18,743 bases of DNA, taken from Candidatus Omnitrophota bacterium (lineage in GTDB: Bacteria; Omnitrophota; Gorgyraeia; Pluralincolimonadales; Pluralincolimonadaceae). The notes under the pieces are model-generated. The model was not told the DNA's origin. It worked only from the letters and a program-made list of their open reading frames with translations, and searched no databases. Of the stretch, positions 1 to 7,383 are shown in pieces; position 1 is the first letter of the stretch, and each line of letters begins with the position of its first letter. The DNA lies in contig JBAZFB010000023.1 of the NCBI GenBank assembly GCA_041653595.1, forward strand, positions 1-18,743. Direction: 5' to 3'. A program made the position numbers and the translations under genes.

Positions 1-977
1 CTGCCGTAACCGCCGGAGAGGCGTGTCCCGCCTATGACGACCGACGCGATGGCGTCCAATTCGAACATCACGCCCGAAGTCGGGACGCCGGAATTAAGAC
101 GCGCGGCCAGGACCATGCCCGAGACCGCGGCCAGGACGCCCATGATGAGAAAGACCAGGAACTTGACCAGTTTGACGTTTATGCCGGAGAGCCGGGAGGC
201 CTCCTCATTGCCTCCGATGGCATATACATAACGGCCGAACCTCGTCTGGTTAAGCGTATAAGCGCCGAGGAACGCTATACCTAAAAACACCGCGACACCG
301 GCGGGCATGCCGCGGAACCCTATCAGCCATACCAGGACTACTGCGGCAGCCGCAATAAACAGGACGCTCAGCACACCGATAAAATTGAAGGTAAGTATTT
401 TTCTTTCGTATCCTGAGCTTTTTCTTTCTTTAACAAAGAAGAATACGATAAGGAGGGCTAAAAAACCGAAGACCGTAAGGGAGATGGACGGAGAAATATA
501 ACTTTCGCTTATGGCCGAGAAGCTGTCGTTAAGCCCTGATATCGCCTCGCCTTTTGAAAATACCAAAGCCAGTCCCCTGGCGATCGTCATCATGCCCAGG
601 GTAATAATAAAAGAGGGTATCCTGAATTTCGTTACGAAGAAACCATTACATCCTCCGATCACCGCTCCTGCCAATAGGGTGAGGACGATCGCCGCCGCGG
701 TCCCTTGCGGCTGCAGCAACGCCGCGATGATGCCGGTCAGGGCTACCACGGAACCGACCGAAAGGTCGATGCCGCCGGTGATAATGACCAGCGTCATGCC
801 GACAGCAAGTATGCCGTTCACCGATACCTGGCGCAGGACATTAATAAGGTTCCTCTGGGTAAAGAACATGCCGTTCGTCAATATCGTCGTCAGGACTATC
901 AAAACAACAAGGCCTATTAAATTGCCGTATTTCCCGATTATGACCCGGCCGAGGCCGCTTTTACCCTGGTTTTTCAT
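1..977 (-). CDS. xylH: Sugar ABC transporter permease, XylH-like (partial)
   Basis: This is the membrane permease of a ribose/xylose-class sugar importer; it starts at 977 and runs off the left edge. The ATG overlaps the TGA of the ATPase gene (ATGA), so the two are translationally coupled. The 325 visible residues contain many hydrophobic helices, the family segment GMTLVIITGGIDLSVGSVVA near residues 40-60, IGGNEEASRLSGINV, and near the end FELDAIASVVIGGTRLSGGYG. Between the ITLGMMTIARG region and the IGGNEEA segment lies an extra stretch of roughly 70 residues that RbsC-type permeases lack and XylH-type permeases have, which is the main reason for the xylose assignment. The C-terminus, probably one or two helices, is outside the window. 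The permease class is very likely; sugar specificity is inferred. Confidence 0.85.
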   Translation of the reverse strand, partial: MKNQGKSGLGRVIIGKYGNLIGLVVLIVLTTILTNGMFFTQRNLINVLRQVSVNGILAVGMTLVIITGGIDLSVGSVVALTGIIAALLQPQGTAAAIVLTLLAGAVIGGCNGFFVTKFRIPSFIITLGMMTIARGLALVFSKGEAISGLNDSFSAISESYISPSISLTVFGFLALLIVFFFVKERKSSGYERKILTFNFIGVLSVLFIAAAAVVLVWLIGFRGMPAGVAVFLGIAFLGAYTLNQTRFGRYVYAIGGNEEASRLSGINVKLVKFLVFLIMGVLAAVSGMVLAARLNSGVPTSGVMFELDAIASVVIGGTRLSGGYG

Positions 978-2500
978 TTGCCCCCCGTCGCGTAGAACAT
1001 TATCTTCTCCTGTGTGGCTTCATTTTTTTGCAGTTCCTTGACCATCCGTCCTTCGTGCATGATCAGTATCCGGTCGCTCATGCTCAGGACCTCCGGGAGG
1101 TCGGACGAGACCATAACTATTCCTAACCCCTCTCCGGCAAGATTGTTCATCAATTGGTATATTTCGGCTTTCGCGGCGACATCGACGCCGCGCGTCGGCT
1201 CGTCCAGCAAAAGGACTTTGGGGCCGGTGGCGAGCCATTTGGCGATGACGACTTTCTGCTGGTTGCCGCCGCTCAACGTATTGACTACCGTCTCCGAACT
1301 GCGCGCCTTTACCCTCAATGCGCCTATATATTTGTTTATCAACTCATTTTCCCGGCGCCGCATTATTATCTGGTGCCAGCTTAATTTTTCCAGGCAGGAG
1401 AGCGTGATATTCTCCCCTACCTGCATGCCGAGCACAAGGCCGAATAACTTGCGGTCTTCAGTCACCAGCCCGAGGCCGTAATTTATCGCCTCATGCGGGC
1501 AACTTATTTTTGCGCGCTTCCCGTCAATATAGACTTCCCCTGAAGAATGGGCGGGAAATGCGCCGAATATGGAGGTGACCAATTCCGACCTCCCCGAGCC
1601 CATAAGGCCGGATATTCCGACTATTTCCCCTTTTCTTACTTTAAAACTGACATCTTTAACTACTTTTTCTCCCGCGAGAAAGGGGTGGTTCACGAATATT
1701 TCCTTCGCCTCAAGGATCACGTCGCTTATCCCGGCCGCCTTTTTAGGATACATATCTTCTATATCGCGGCCGACCATCAGGGAGACCATTTCCTGCCGGC
1801 TCAATTCCGCGGTGCGCCTGGAGGCGACGGTCTTCCCGTCGCGCATAACGGTCACGCTGTCGGTTATCGTAAAGATCTCGTCGAGTTTATGCGAGATATA
1901 TATCATACTGACGCCGAGCGCGCGTAATGAGACTATCATCTTGAAAAGGCTCTCGACCTCCTGCTCGGTAAGAGCGCTGGTGGGTTCATCCAGGATCAGG
2001 ATCTTCGCTTTATAAGAGAGGGCTTTGGCTATCTCGACCATCTGCTGCCTGCCGATGCTCAAGTTCTTTATTTGTTCTTGGGAGGATATGGGGATATTTA
2101 ATGACTCCAACAGGCCTTTTGCCCGGCTGAAAAGTTTTTTACGGTCGATGATGTCTGTCTTTCCGACCGTAGGTTCGCGCGCTAAAAATATATTTTCCGC
2201 GACCGTAAGCTCGGGGATGAGGTTCAATTCCTGGTAGATGATGGCTATGCCGGCCTTTTGGGAATCCTTCGGGCCGTTGAAAATGCAGCGCTTGCCCTCT
2301 ATGGAGATCTCGCCGTCGTAAGTGTTGGCGGGATACGCGCCGCTGAATATCTTCATGAGGGTAGATTTCCCCGCGCCGTTCTCGCCGACCAATCCCAGGA
2401 CTTCGCCTTTTTTAAGCTGGAAAGAGACGCTGTCCAGGGCGCGGACGCCGGGAAAGTCTTTCGTGATGTTCCTTGTCTCTAAGATAACCGGGTTTTCCAA
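974..2500 (-). CDS. xylG: Sugar ABC transporter ATP-binding protein, XylG-like
   Basis: This 508-residue cytoplasmic subunit with two nucleotide-binding domains powers sugar import. The first domain has a Walker A GENGAGKST at residues 39-47, signature LSIGRQQ and Walker B ILILDEPTSAL. The second has the degenerate Walker A typical of this family (GLMGSGRSE), signature LSGGNQQKV and Walker B VLLLDEPTRGVD. The length matches XylG/RbsA-type proteins (about 500-515 residues). The start is a TTG, with an AAGG about eight bases upstream and the binding-protein stop ten bases before it; no better in-frame ATG precedes the conserved ILETRNITKDFPGVRAL segment. It overlaps the permease start by four bases. 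The double-NBD class is near certain; xylose rather than another monosaccharide is inferred from the whole operon. Confidence 0.92.
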   Translation of the reverse strand: MENPVILETRNITKDFPGVRALDSVSFQLKKGEVLGLVGENGAGKSTLMKIFSGAYPANTYDGEISIEGKRCIFNGPKDSQKAGIAIIYQELNLIPELTVAENIFLAREPTVGKTDIIDRKKLFSRAKGLLESLNIPISSQEQIKNLSIGRQQMVEIAKALSYKAKILILDEPTSALTEQEVESLFKMIVSLRALGVSMIYISHKLDEIFTITDSVTVMRDGKTVASRRTAELSRQEMVSLMVGRDIEDMYPKKAAGISDVILEAKEIFVNHPFLAGEKVVKDVSFKVRKGEIVGISGLMGSGRSELVTSIFGAFPAHSSGEVYIDGKRAKISCPHEAINYGLGLVTEDRKLFGLVLGMQVGENITLSCLEKLSWHQIIMRRRENELINKYIGALRVKARSSETVVNTLSGGNQQKVVIAKWLATGPKVLLLDEPTRGVDVAAKAEIYQLMNNLAGEGLGIVMVSSDLPEVLSMSDRILIMHEGRMVKELQKNEATQEKIMFYATGGK

Positions 2501-2510
2501 TTTGATGACC

Positions 2511-3500
2511 TTAAAATTTCAGATCGGGCCAGCGGTCTTTCATCTCTTTGACGTTCTCTTTTGTGATGAGGCGGACCGGCGTGAATTTGACCGGCACTTT
2601 ATATTTTCCGTTCTGGACCATCGCATCGGATTCGATCTCTGCCCCTTTGGCGATGCTGACGGCAACCTGAAAACTGATCAACCCCAACTGATAAGGCATC
2701 TTGTCGACATCGGCGCTGTTCGTGCCGTCAATTATCGCCTGGCAGCTGTCCTTGTCCGCGTCCGAGCCGACCGTGATTATCTTGCCTTTCAGGCCCTCGG
2801 CAAGGATGGCCTGGACCGCGCCCATTATCATGCCGCTGTTGTTGGCCGATATGCCCTGGATGTCGTTCTTGTAATTAGTCAGCGCATTCTCGGTGGTGGC
2901 CATCGCCAGGTCCCTCGACCACGATTTATGCGTCTGGTCCACGACTATCTTCATGCCGGGATAATTCTTCAGGATATCTTTATTGCCCGCGGTTATCTCC
3001 TTAGCAACGTCATTCCCGGACTCGCCCTCGAGGATGACGACGTTCCCCTTGCCGTTAAGTTTCTCCGCGAGATATTTGGCCTGCGTCTGCCCGACGAGGA
3101 AGCTGTTAGCGGTGACGTGGCAATTCACGTTGGCGTTGACCGGCAGCCTGTCCATCGAGATGACCGGAACGTTCTCTTTTCTCGCCTTCTCGACAAGGCT
3201 CCCGGCCGCGACCGTATTGACCGGGTGCAGGATCAGGACGTCGATGCCCTGCGCCAAGAGGTCTTCGACGTTGGCGACTTGGGCCATCTCGTCGTTATTT
3301 GCCGCGACCCAGTAGATCTCCGCGTTATATTTATCCTTATTATCCATCATCGCCTTCTTCATAAAAGAATATACCGCCTCTTTCATTGTGGCGACGCTCA
3401 CGCCTACTTTGATCTTCCCCTTCTTGGCCTCGGCATAAGAGATATTTGCCGTCAAGGCCGATATCACCAGAAAAACCGCCGCGATCTTAAGGTATTTCAT
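2511..3500 (-). CDS. xylF: Periplasmic sugar-binding protein, XylF-like
   Basis: This is the substrate-binding protein of the importer, secreted to the periplasm. An in-frame start at 3533 is possible, but the ATG at 3500 is preferred because GGAGG lies six bases upstream and the product then begins with a good signal peptide (MKYLKIAAVFLVISALTANISYA, cleavage before EAKKGK). The mature part is a type I periplasmic-binding fold: KVGVSVATMKEA, IDVLILHPVN, ENVPVISMDRLPVNANV, GQTQAKYLAEKL, ISANNSGMIMGAVQAILAEGLKGKIITVGSDADKDSCQAI. Several of these blocks (the VISMDR segment, SANNxxxxxGAVQAIxAEGL, GxDAD) match the order seen in XylF. It is the first gene of the xylFGH group and lies 33 bases below the radical SAM gene. 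The ligand is likely D-xylose or a related sugar, but is not proven. Confidence 0.87.
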   Translation of the reverse strand: MKYLKIAAVFLVISALTANISYAEAKKGKIKVGVSVATMKEAVYSFMKKAMMDNKDKYNAEIYWVAANNDEMAQVANVEDLLAQGIDVLILHPVNTVAAGSLVEKARKENVPVISMDRLPVNANVNCHVTANSFLVGQTQAKYLAEKLNGKGNVVILEGESGNDVAKEITAGNKDILKNYPGMKIVVDQTHKSWSRDLAMATTENALTNYKNDIQGISANNSGMIMGAVQAILAEGLKGKIITVGSDADKDSCQAIIDGTNSADVDKMPYQLGLISFQVAVSIAKGAEIESDAMVQNGKYKVPVKFTPVRLITKENVKEMKDRWPDLKF

Positions 3501-3533
3501 GCATCCTCCATTTAGAGTGCAAATTAACGGCAT

Positions 3534-4952
3534 CTAGCGGACCACCTTGTATTTACCGCCTGCCGTTTTTTGTTTTGCCAGCCCGCATCTCATAAGCAGG
3601 TCCTTTATCCTGCGCCCGATCTGCCGCGAGACGAACCTGTGGTTCCTGATCAAATTGACGATACGGGACCCGGATAATTTCCGCCTCGTCTCAAGCGCGC
3701 GGCTGAAGATATCCAGCCATAAAGGCGAGTTTTCAAAAGTATACATCTTCCACGCGTAATCTGTCAGCCAAAAACTATCATCGATCACGCCGTCCTTCTT
3801 GGCTATCTCGTAAATCCTCGTGCCCGGAAAGATCATCAGTCCGTTCGCTATGCCGGCCGCGGAGGGTTGCGCCCGGTCCAAGAAACCTATTGTTTCGTTG
3901 ATCGTCTCTTGCGTCTCCCCGACGCAGCCGGCGATAAGCAGGGCCAGGGTCTTTATGCCGAACGAGTTGGTAAGCTTAATGGCCTCTTCCTGCTCTTTGA
4001 CGTTTATCGGCTTTCCCATGATCTTGAGCAAGCGCGGAGAAGCCGTCTCTATGCCGAAACAGACGCGATAGCAGCCCGCATCTTTCAGCGCCTGTAATAC
4101 TTCGGCGTCGACGCAATCCGTGCGCGTAACGATGTCAAAGGCGATATTCAATTTCCTGTCCGCGATGCCGCGGCATAGCTCGACTGCCGCTTTTTTGTTC
4201 ACCGAAAAACAGTCGTCATTGAAATGGAAATGCTTTATCCCGAAGGCCTTATTCAGGAGCTCCAGCTCCCCGAGCATGTTTCCCGGGGAACGGTGCCTCC
4301 ATCTTTTCCACATCAGCCTGTTTGAGCAAAAATTGCAATCGCCCACGCATCCTCTCGAAAAGGTAACGGAGATACGCGGCTCTTTCGAGAGGTCTATGCC
4401 ATTATAAACTCCCTCGCCATCGGGAGGGTAACGTTTCAGGTCGAGCAAATTCCATGCAGGCAGCGGGAGGGAATCCAGGTCCGCGATAACATCCGGCCGC
4501 GGGTTTATGATAACGCGGCCGTTTTCACGGTACGCTATCCCCCGGATCTCCGAATAGTCCTTTCCTTCGCATATCTCCCGCAGGACATGGTCCGCTTCGC
4601 CTATAGCCGCTATATCGATGAACGGATAATTTTCCAGCAGTTGTTTGGCCATCACGGTGGGGTGCGCCCCGCCGACGACCACCGTCACTTCCGGGATGAT
4701 CTCTTTCGCTAACTTGGCGATCTTTAATGCCCTGGCCCTGGCATAAGTATGGCATGTGATGCCGATGACCCCGGGTCGATAGCCCTTGACAGCCTCTTCT
4801 ACGCCCTTCCATCCTTCCAAGAATCCGTCGACGATCTTTACCGGGATATCATGCTTTTGCAATACGCCCGCGATATATAAAAGTCCTAAAGGCACGGAAG
4901 AATGCTCTCCCATCCCGCTTTCTGGAGGATTTATCAATAAAACTTTTTTCAT
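3534..4952 (-). CDS. B12-binding-type radical SAM protein
   Basis: The 472-residue protein has the two-domain plan of the cobalamin-dependent radical SAM superfamily. The N-terminal half (residues 1-150) is a Rossmann-like B12-binding-type domain with KVLLINPPESG, SSVPLGLLYIAGVLQ, GITCHTYARA and VVVGGAHPTVM; it lacks an obvious DxHxxG histidine motif, so cobalamin may not be bound the usual way. The radical SAM core follows, with the CxxxCxxC cluster motif at C202, C206 and C209 (SRGCVGDCNFC), then FNDDCFSVNK and CFGIETASPRLL. The substrate cannot be named; relatives act in lipid, hopanoid, cofactor or antibiotic methylation and rearrangement. The start is the ATG at 4952 beginning MKKVLLINPP; no good ribosome-binding site is visible. 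A repeat-borne promoter (family A, copy 1) lies 80-110 bases upstream. It is followed after 33 bases by xylF, so one operon is likely. Confidence 0.88.
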   Translation of the reverse strand: MKKVLLINPPESGMGEHSSVPLGLLYIAGVLQKHDIPVKIVDGFLEGWKGVEEAVKGYRPGVIGITCHTYARARALKIAKLAKEIIPEVTVVVGGAHPTVMAKQLLENYPFIDIAAIGEADHVLREICEGKDYSEIRGIAYRENGRVIINPRPDVIADLDSLPLPAWNLLDLKRYPPDGEGVYNGIDLSKEPRISVTFSRGCVGDCNFCSNRLMWKRWRHRSPGNMLGELELLNKAFGIKHFHFNDDCFSVNKKAAVELCRGIADRKLNIAFDIVTRTDCVDAEVLQALKDAGCYRVCFGIETASPRLLKIMGKPINVKEQEEAIKLTNSFGIKTLALLIAGCVGETQETINETIGFLDRAQPSAAGIANGLMIFPGTRIYEIAKKDGVIDDSFWLTDYAWKMYTFENSPLWLDIFSRALETRRKLSGSRIVNLIRNHRFVSRQIGRRIKDLLMRCGLAKQKTAGGKYKVVR

Positions 4953-4992
4953 AGATTTTTAGCCATCCAGTCCGGGCGGCGCCGTGAAAAAC

Positions 4993-5011
4993 ATGGCGGA
5001 GAGGCAGGGAT
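4993..5011. repeat. 19-bp exact copy of tRNA-Ser 3' end (left direct repeat)
   Basis: The plus-strand string atggcggagaggcagggat is identical, and in the same orientation, to 7384-7402, which is the 3' end of the tRNA-Ser(GGA) gene including CCA. Upstream bases also match (aaca versus aata). Such duplications are the usual footprint of integration at a tRNA 3' end. It overlaps the left end of the family A copy 1 repeat. Confidence 0.75.
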
Positions 5012-5092
5012 ACCCGGCTCTCCGCTCCCAATGCCATTATAATAAATAAGTTACGTTAATACAAGGTGCTTACTGTAGAGGAATCGTACAGG
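4994..5092 (-). repeat. Family A repeat, copy 1 (99 bp, promoter plus tRNA-like hairpin)
   Basis: This is one of three 99-bp repeats. Read on the minus strand it begins CCTGTACGATTCC, contains a TTGTAT / 17 bp / TATAAT promoter, then GGCATTGGGAGCGGAG, and ends CTCTCCGCCA. GCGGAGAG and CTCTCCGC can pair around a variable centre. Copy 1 lies between the islet gene ending at 5132 and the radical SAM gene starting at 4952. Confidence 0.85.
5036..5064 (-). promoter_or_regulatory. Sigma-70-like promoter inside family A copy 1
   Basis: The minus strand shows TTGTAT (5064-5059), a 17-base spacer and a perfect TATAAT (5041-5036). Transcription would start near 5029 and run through the tRNA-like hairpin into the radical SAM/xyl genes with a leader of about 77 bases. 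Confidence 0.6.
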
Positions 5093-5120
5093 ATTAATGC
5101 ATACCTTTAGAACTCGAAAT

Positions 5121-5149
5121 TGGTACAGTTTTCAAGCGGGGCACGCCAA
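5121..5149 (-). repeat. Family C repeat, copy 1 (29 bp)
   Basis: The plus strand begins tggtacagttttcaagcg and ends gcacgccaa. It is related to 5908-5936 and 6716-6744. The repeat contains the last codons and stop of the gene at 5132-5866, so the C-terminal residues LACPA are repeat-encoded. Confidence 0.75.
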
Positions 5150-5866
5150 TTCATCTCTAAGAATATAGCAAGCCCCTGCGAATATCATCAAATCAATGTA
5201 AATCGAGATGAAGCTATCAAGGGATACTATAGCGCTATACTGAAAAGAGCAGTGAGAATAATTCGAAGCAAATAGTAAAAGGTACGTAGAGAGGAAGACT
5301 TTGACAATTCCCATGGCAATTAAAACTATACTATTTTTGAAATTCTTAAATAGATATTTAATTCCGTCAATAACTGCGTCCGCCCCTCTGTTCTTAACAA
5401 ATACGAATGGAATTATATAAATGCTAAAAATAGTCAATATTAATACAGACAAACTTATTGCAAAATTAAAAGGCGCTGTTTCTATAATCTCTTTAACGGC
5501 CATACCCTTCATACCAGAAAACATTAAGTTTGCGAACGTTACAAAGATAGCGACGAGCACCAAGGAGAAGATTCCCGAAACAATAATCGCGCCGAGATAT
5601 CGGAAGAAAGAAGATTTTATTCCTTCGATCCATGATTTTAGCGTTACTCTCTCACCTGCGGTAACCTTAGAGATAGCTCCCATAACACCACACTGAGTCA
5701 TTAAAGTTATTAACTCAAGGCCTAGCAATAACATCAACATTGGTAGAGAAAATTTAATGGCTCGATTGATGGCTAAAAATATGACCGAAGAGAGGACTAA
5801 CAAATAATAAAATACAACGAAAACAAAGACCCTGTTTACTGCACTAATGCTCTTTTTAATTATCAT
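5132..5866 (-). CDS. Unknown six-helix membrane protein (islet gene)
   Basis: I do not recognise a family. The 244-residue product is an integral membrane protein with about six helices, near residues 12-33, 40-60, 90-116, 133-157, 178-201 and 215-236. Short charged loops (KVTAGERVTLKSWIEGIKSSF; KNRGADAVIDGIKYLFKNFKNS) separate the pairs of helices; their similarity suggests an internal duplication of a three-helix unit, a plan seen in several uncharacterised membrane families. The last residues LACPA and the stop lie inside the 29-bp family C repeat. No clear ribosome-binding site precedes the ATG at 5866. The coding sequence is clearly more AT-rich than the xyl operon to its left, consistent with an acquired islet. 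It is the last of three co-directed islet genes. Confidence 0.75.
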   Translation of the reverse strand: MIIKKSISAVNRVFVFVVFYYLLVLSSVIFLAINRAIKFSLPMLMLLLGLELITLMTQCGVMGAISKVTAGERVTLKSWIEGIKSSFFRYLGAIIVSGIFSLVLVAIFVTFANLMFSGMKGMAVKEIIETAPFNFAISLSVLILTIFSIYIIPFVFVKNRGADAVIDGIKYLFKNFKNSIVLIAMGIVKVFLSTYLLLFASNYSHCSFQYSAIVSLDSFISIYIDLMIFAGACYILRDELACPA

Positions 5867-5907
5867 TAGACTGCCCAGTCATTTTTGTGCCATTGATCTT
5901 ATGCTAA

Positions 5908-5936
5908 TGATACAGTTTTCAAGTGAGACACACCAT
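5908..5936 (-). repeat. Family C repeat, copy 2 (29 bp)
   Basis: Plus-strand tgatacagttttcaagtg followed by agacacaccat. It lies in the gap between the two islet genes ending at 5973 and starting at 5866, about 37 bases beyond the stop of the former. Confidence 0.65.
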
Positions 5937-5972
5937 TATTATTATCGGCTTTCCTTCGATTTATTTACCAAA

Positions 5973-6674
5973 TCATTCTCCAACATATGAATTGCATACA
6001 GCCATATAAAACACTAGCAATAATCCTTGAGATATGATTATTCCTATGTAAGCTAAAAATAACCATATTTTTGCGACTCGTCGTCCGCTTATTAGCGCTG
6101 GAATTCCTATTAGCAGCGACATGAATGGAAAAACTAGAAGACTAAATAAAGGAAAGACCTGAAAACGAAATAGCAATAAACCTGATAAGCTCATTATAAA
6201 AGAAAGCGAAAACGACGCTTTTAATAAGCTATCCAATTTGGAATTATAAGAATTGTTTGTTTTATTATTAATATTAATGCATAAATAAAATAAGATGGCA
6301 CAAGTTATTATTAAAATTATATCGCAAACTATTATTATAATTAAAAAATAACGAAGCGCTAGATTGATAAATAATACTGGTAAAATAAATAACGTCAAAC
6401 CCGCCAAAAATCTCTGTAGCCAAAAATCATATTGCGACTTAGGATAAATTGCCAAGAAAGCTAATATTATTGAAGCCAATAATAACCAAAAACTTTGACT
6501 AAGATTAAGCCCTTCCCATCCCCCTATGCCTTCCCACCCCCATATGCGTGGAAATCCCAGCAAAGGGAATACAGTTAAAACAATAACGCCTATTAACGCC
6601 AAGTATGCAAAGAGCGTTAAATTCCATTTAATTTTCTTCATAGTATTCTGTCCGATTTTCTGCATCGACCTCAT
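5973..6674 (-). CDS. Unknown polytopic membrane protein (islet gene)
   Basis: I do not recognise a family. The 233-residue product has six or seven hydrophobic segments (about residues 20-39, 61-77, 90-107, 109-132, 152-170, 173-196, 201-225) and few loops; a Trp-rich segment IWGWEGIGGWEG follows the first helix and an Asn/Lys-rich loop (NINNKTNNSYNSK) sits near residue 140. The start at 6674 is supported by AGGAGG six bases upstream; a second start at M12 (MKKIKWNLTLF) would look more like a typical N-terminus but lacks as good a site. Very AT-rich coding with Ile-heavy composition. It lies between family C copies 2 and 3, so gene plus repeat forms an approximately 800-bp unit. Confidence 0.75.
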   Translation of the reverse strand: MRSMQKIGQNTMKKIKWNLTLFAYLALIGVIVLTVFPLLGFPRIWGWEGIGGWEGLNLSQSFWLLLASIILAFLAIYPKSQYDFWLQRFLAGLTLFILPVLFINLALRYFLIIIIVCDIILIITCAILFYLCININNKTNNSYNSKLDSLLKASFSLSFIMSLSGLLLFRFQVFPLFSLLVFPFMSLLIGIPALISGRRVAKIWLFLAYIGIIISQGLLLVFYMAVCNSYVGE

Positions 6675-6715
6675 CGTTCTCCTCCTGCCTCTTGCTTAAG
6701 ACATATCCGTTACTC

Positions 6716-6744
6716 TGGTACAGCTTTCAAGCGAGGCAGGCCAA
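6716..6744 (-). repeat. Family C repeat, copy 3 (29 bp)
   Basis: Plus-strand tggtacagctttcaagcg followed by aggcaggccaa. It ends exactly at the stop codon (TAG, 6747-6745) of the gene at 6745-7182. Confidence 0.75.
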
Positions 6745-7182
6745 CTAAGCGCTATTTGACATCTTACCTATATAATAAATTATCCAAAAAGCAATGGCGA
6801 GGATAATCCAAAAAATAATAAGTGGCCATAAGCTTCGGCTTGATTCTTTTCTTGAAGATATTTTCTTCTTTGCCTTCACAAGAAAAACTCCCAAGTTACC
6901 GACAAAAATTGAAAGTAGGGTTATCAATATGATTAGATCGATAAAGGATGCTACGACATCATATTCCAAGAAACTCATAATAATAAAATTAAGTCCCCAA
7001 CTCACAAAGAGAATAAAGATATAGGAAATAGTTATGGCAAAAGAAAATGCTTTATGATATTCCTGCGGAACATATCGTTTCCTGTAAATTATAGTAATTA
7101 GATAGGAAAAGAGGATACCGATGACAAAAGCAATAAGCTGATTCCATTGCACTAGAGGAGCTTTTCCGGCTTCGTAAAGCAT
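6745..7182 (-). CDS. Unknown four-helix membrane protein (islet gene)
   Basis: I do not recognise a family. The 145-residue product has four predicted helices (about residues 14-33, 46-70, 77-103, 117-138) with a Lys/Ser/Arg-rich loop KAKKKISSRKESSRS between helices 3 and 4. The ATG at 7182 has AAGGG about nine bases upstream. It is the first gene of the three-gene islet transcription unit: a TTGAAA/TATAAT promoter lies just upstream inside repeat family B copy 1. The stop codon abuts a 29-bp family C repeat. Coding is AT-rich, unlike the xyl and ars loci on either side. Confidence 0.75.
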   Translation of the reverse strand: MLYEAGKAPLVQWNQLIAFVIGILFSYLITIIYRKRYVPQEYHKAFSFAITISYIFILFVSWGLNFIIMSFLEYDVVASFIDLIILITLLSIFVGNLGVFLVKAKKKISSRKESSRSLWPLIIFWIILAIAFWIIYYIGKMSNSA

Positions 7183-7207
7183 TTGATAATTCCCTTCTTT
7201 TAGCTTA

Positions 7208-7235
7208 ATTATACCACCCTATTGACTTATTTCAA
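7208..7235 (-). promoter_or_regulatory. Promoter of the islet genes
   Basis: Minus-strand TTGAAA (7235-7230), a 16-base spacer and extended -10 TGGTATAAT (TATAAT at 7213-7208). It is about 25 bases upstream of the ATG at 7182 and is part of family B copy 1. Confidence 0.65.
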
Positions 7236-7305
7236 TTGTACAGAAAGTATACGGTTCCGTACATTATCAGGCGCTATTAACGGCAAAAGGGAACTAGCGC
7301 CGTAA

Positions 7306-7347
7306 TACAAAAACAAACGCAACCTTCAAAACTTCAAAAGGTTGCGT
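7306..7347 (-). terminator. Rho-independent terminator after tRNA-Ser (within family B copy 1)
   Basis: A 10-bp perfect stem (7317-7326 with 7338-7347; ACGCAACCTT/AAGGTTGCGT) is followed on the minus strand by TTGTTTTTG. It would end transcription coming from tRNA-Ser before the islet promoter. Confidence 0.65.
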
Positions 7348-7383
7348 CCTAAGTGCTATTTTCCCAATACGATATAAAACAAT

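Larger units (their letters stand above)
7206..7356 (-). repeat. Family B repeat, copy 1 (about 150 bp)
   Basis: It is homologous to 17049-17210. On the minus strand both copies show GCACTTA, a hairpin ACGCAACC...GGTTGCGT followed by TTGTTTTTGTAT, a variable part, AATAGCGCCT, ATAATGTACG, TTGAAA and finally GGTGGTATAATTAA directly before a membrane-protein gene. Copy 1 sits between tRNA-Ser and the islet genes. Confidence 0.8.

Noticed and set aside
511..1041. Plus-strand frame of 176 codons opposite xylH
   Set aside because: Shadow of the permease; the minus-strand frame carries clear family motifs.
2322..3515. Long plus-strand frame (397 codons) opposite xylF/xylG
   Set aside because: It is the antisense of two well-recognised genes, lacks a ribosome-binding site and family features, and follows from GC-rich codon bias.
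4994..5029. A complete second tRNA-Ser gene
   Set aside because: Only the acceptor-like ends are present; no anticodon, D or variable arm.
4953..5030. Cobalamin riboswitch before the radical SAM gene
   Set aside because: No B12-box (GCCACTG) or related structure; the leader is short and filled by the repeat hairpin.
5036..5100. LexA box (CTGT-N8-ACAG) in family A
   Set aside because: The halves are separated by 11 bases or by none (CTGTACAG), never by eight.
5121..6744. CRISPR array (29-bp repeats)
   Set aside because: The repeat length fits by chance, but the copies are about 790-810 bp apart with genes between and there are no cas genes.
5100..7200. Classical integron attC sites
   Set aside because: No RYYYAAC/GTTRRRY ends or paired L/R boxes could be found by eye; kept only as an analogy.
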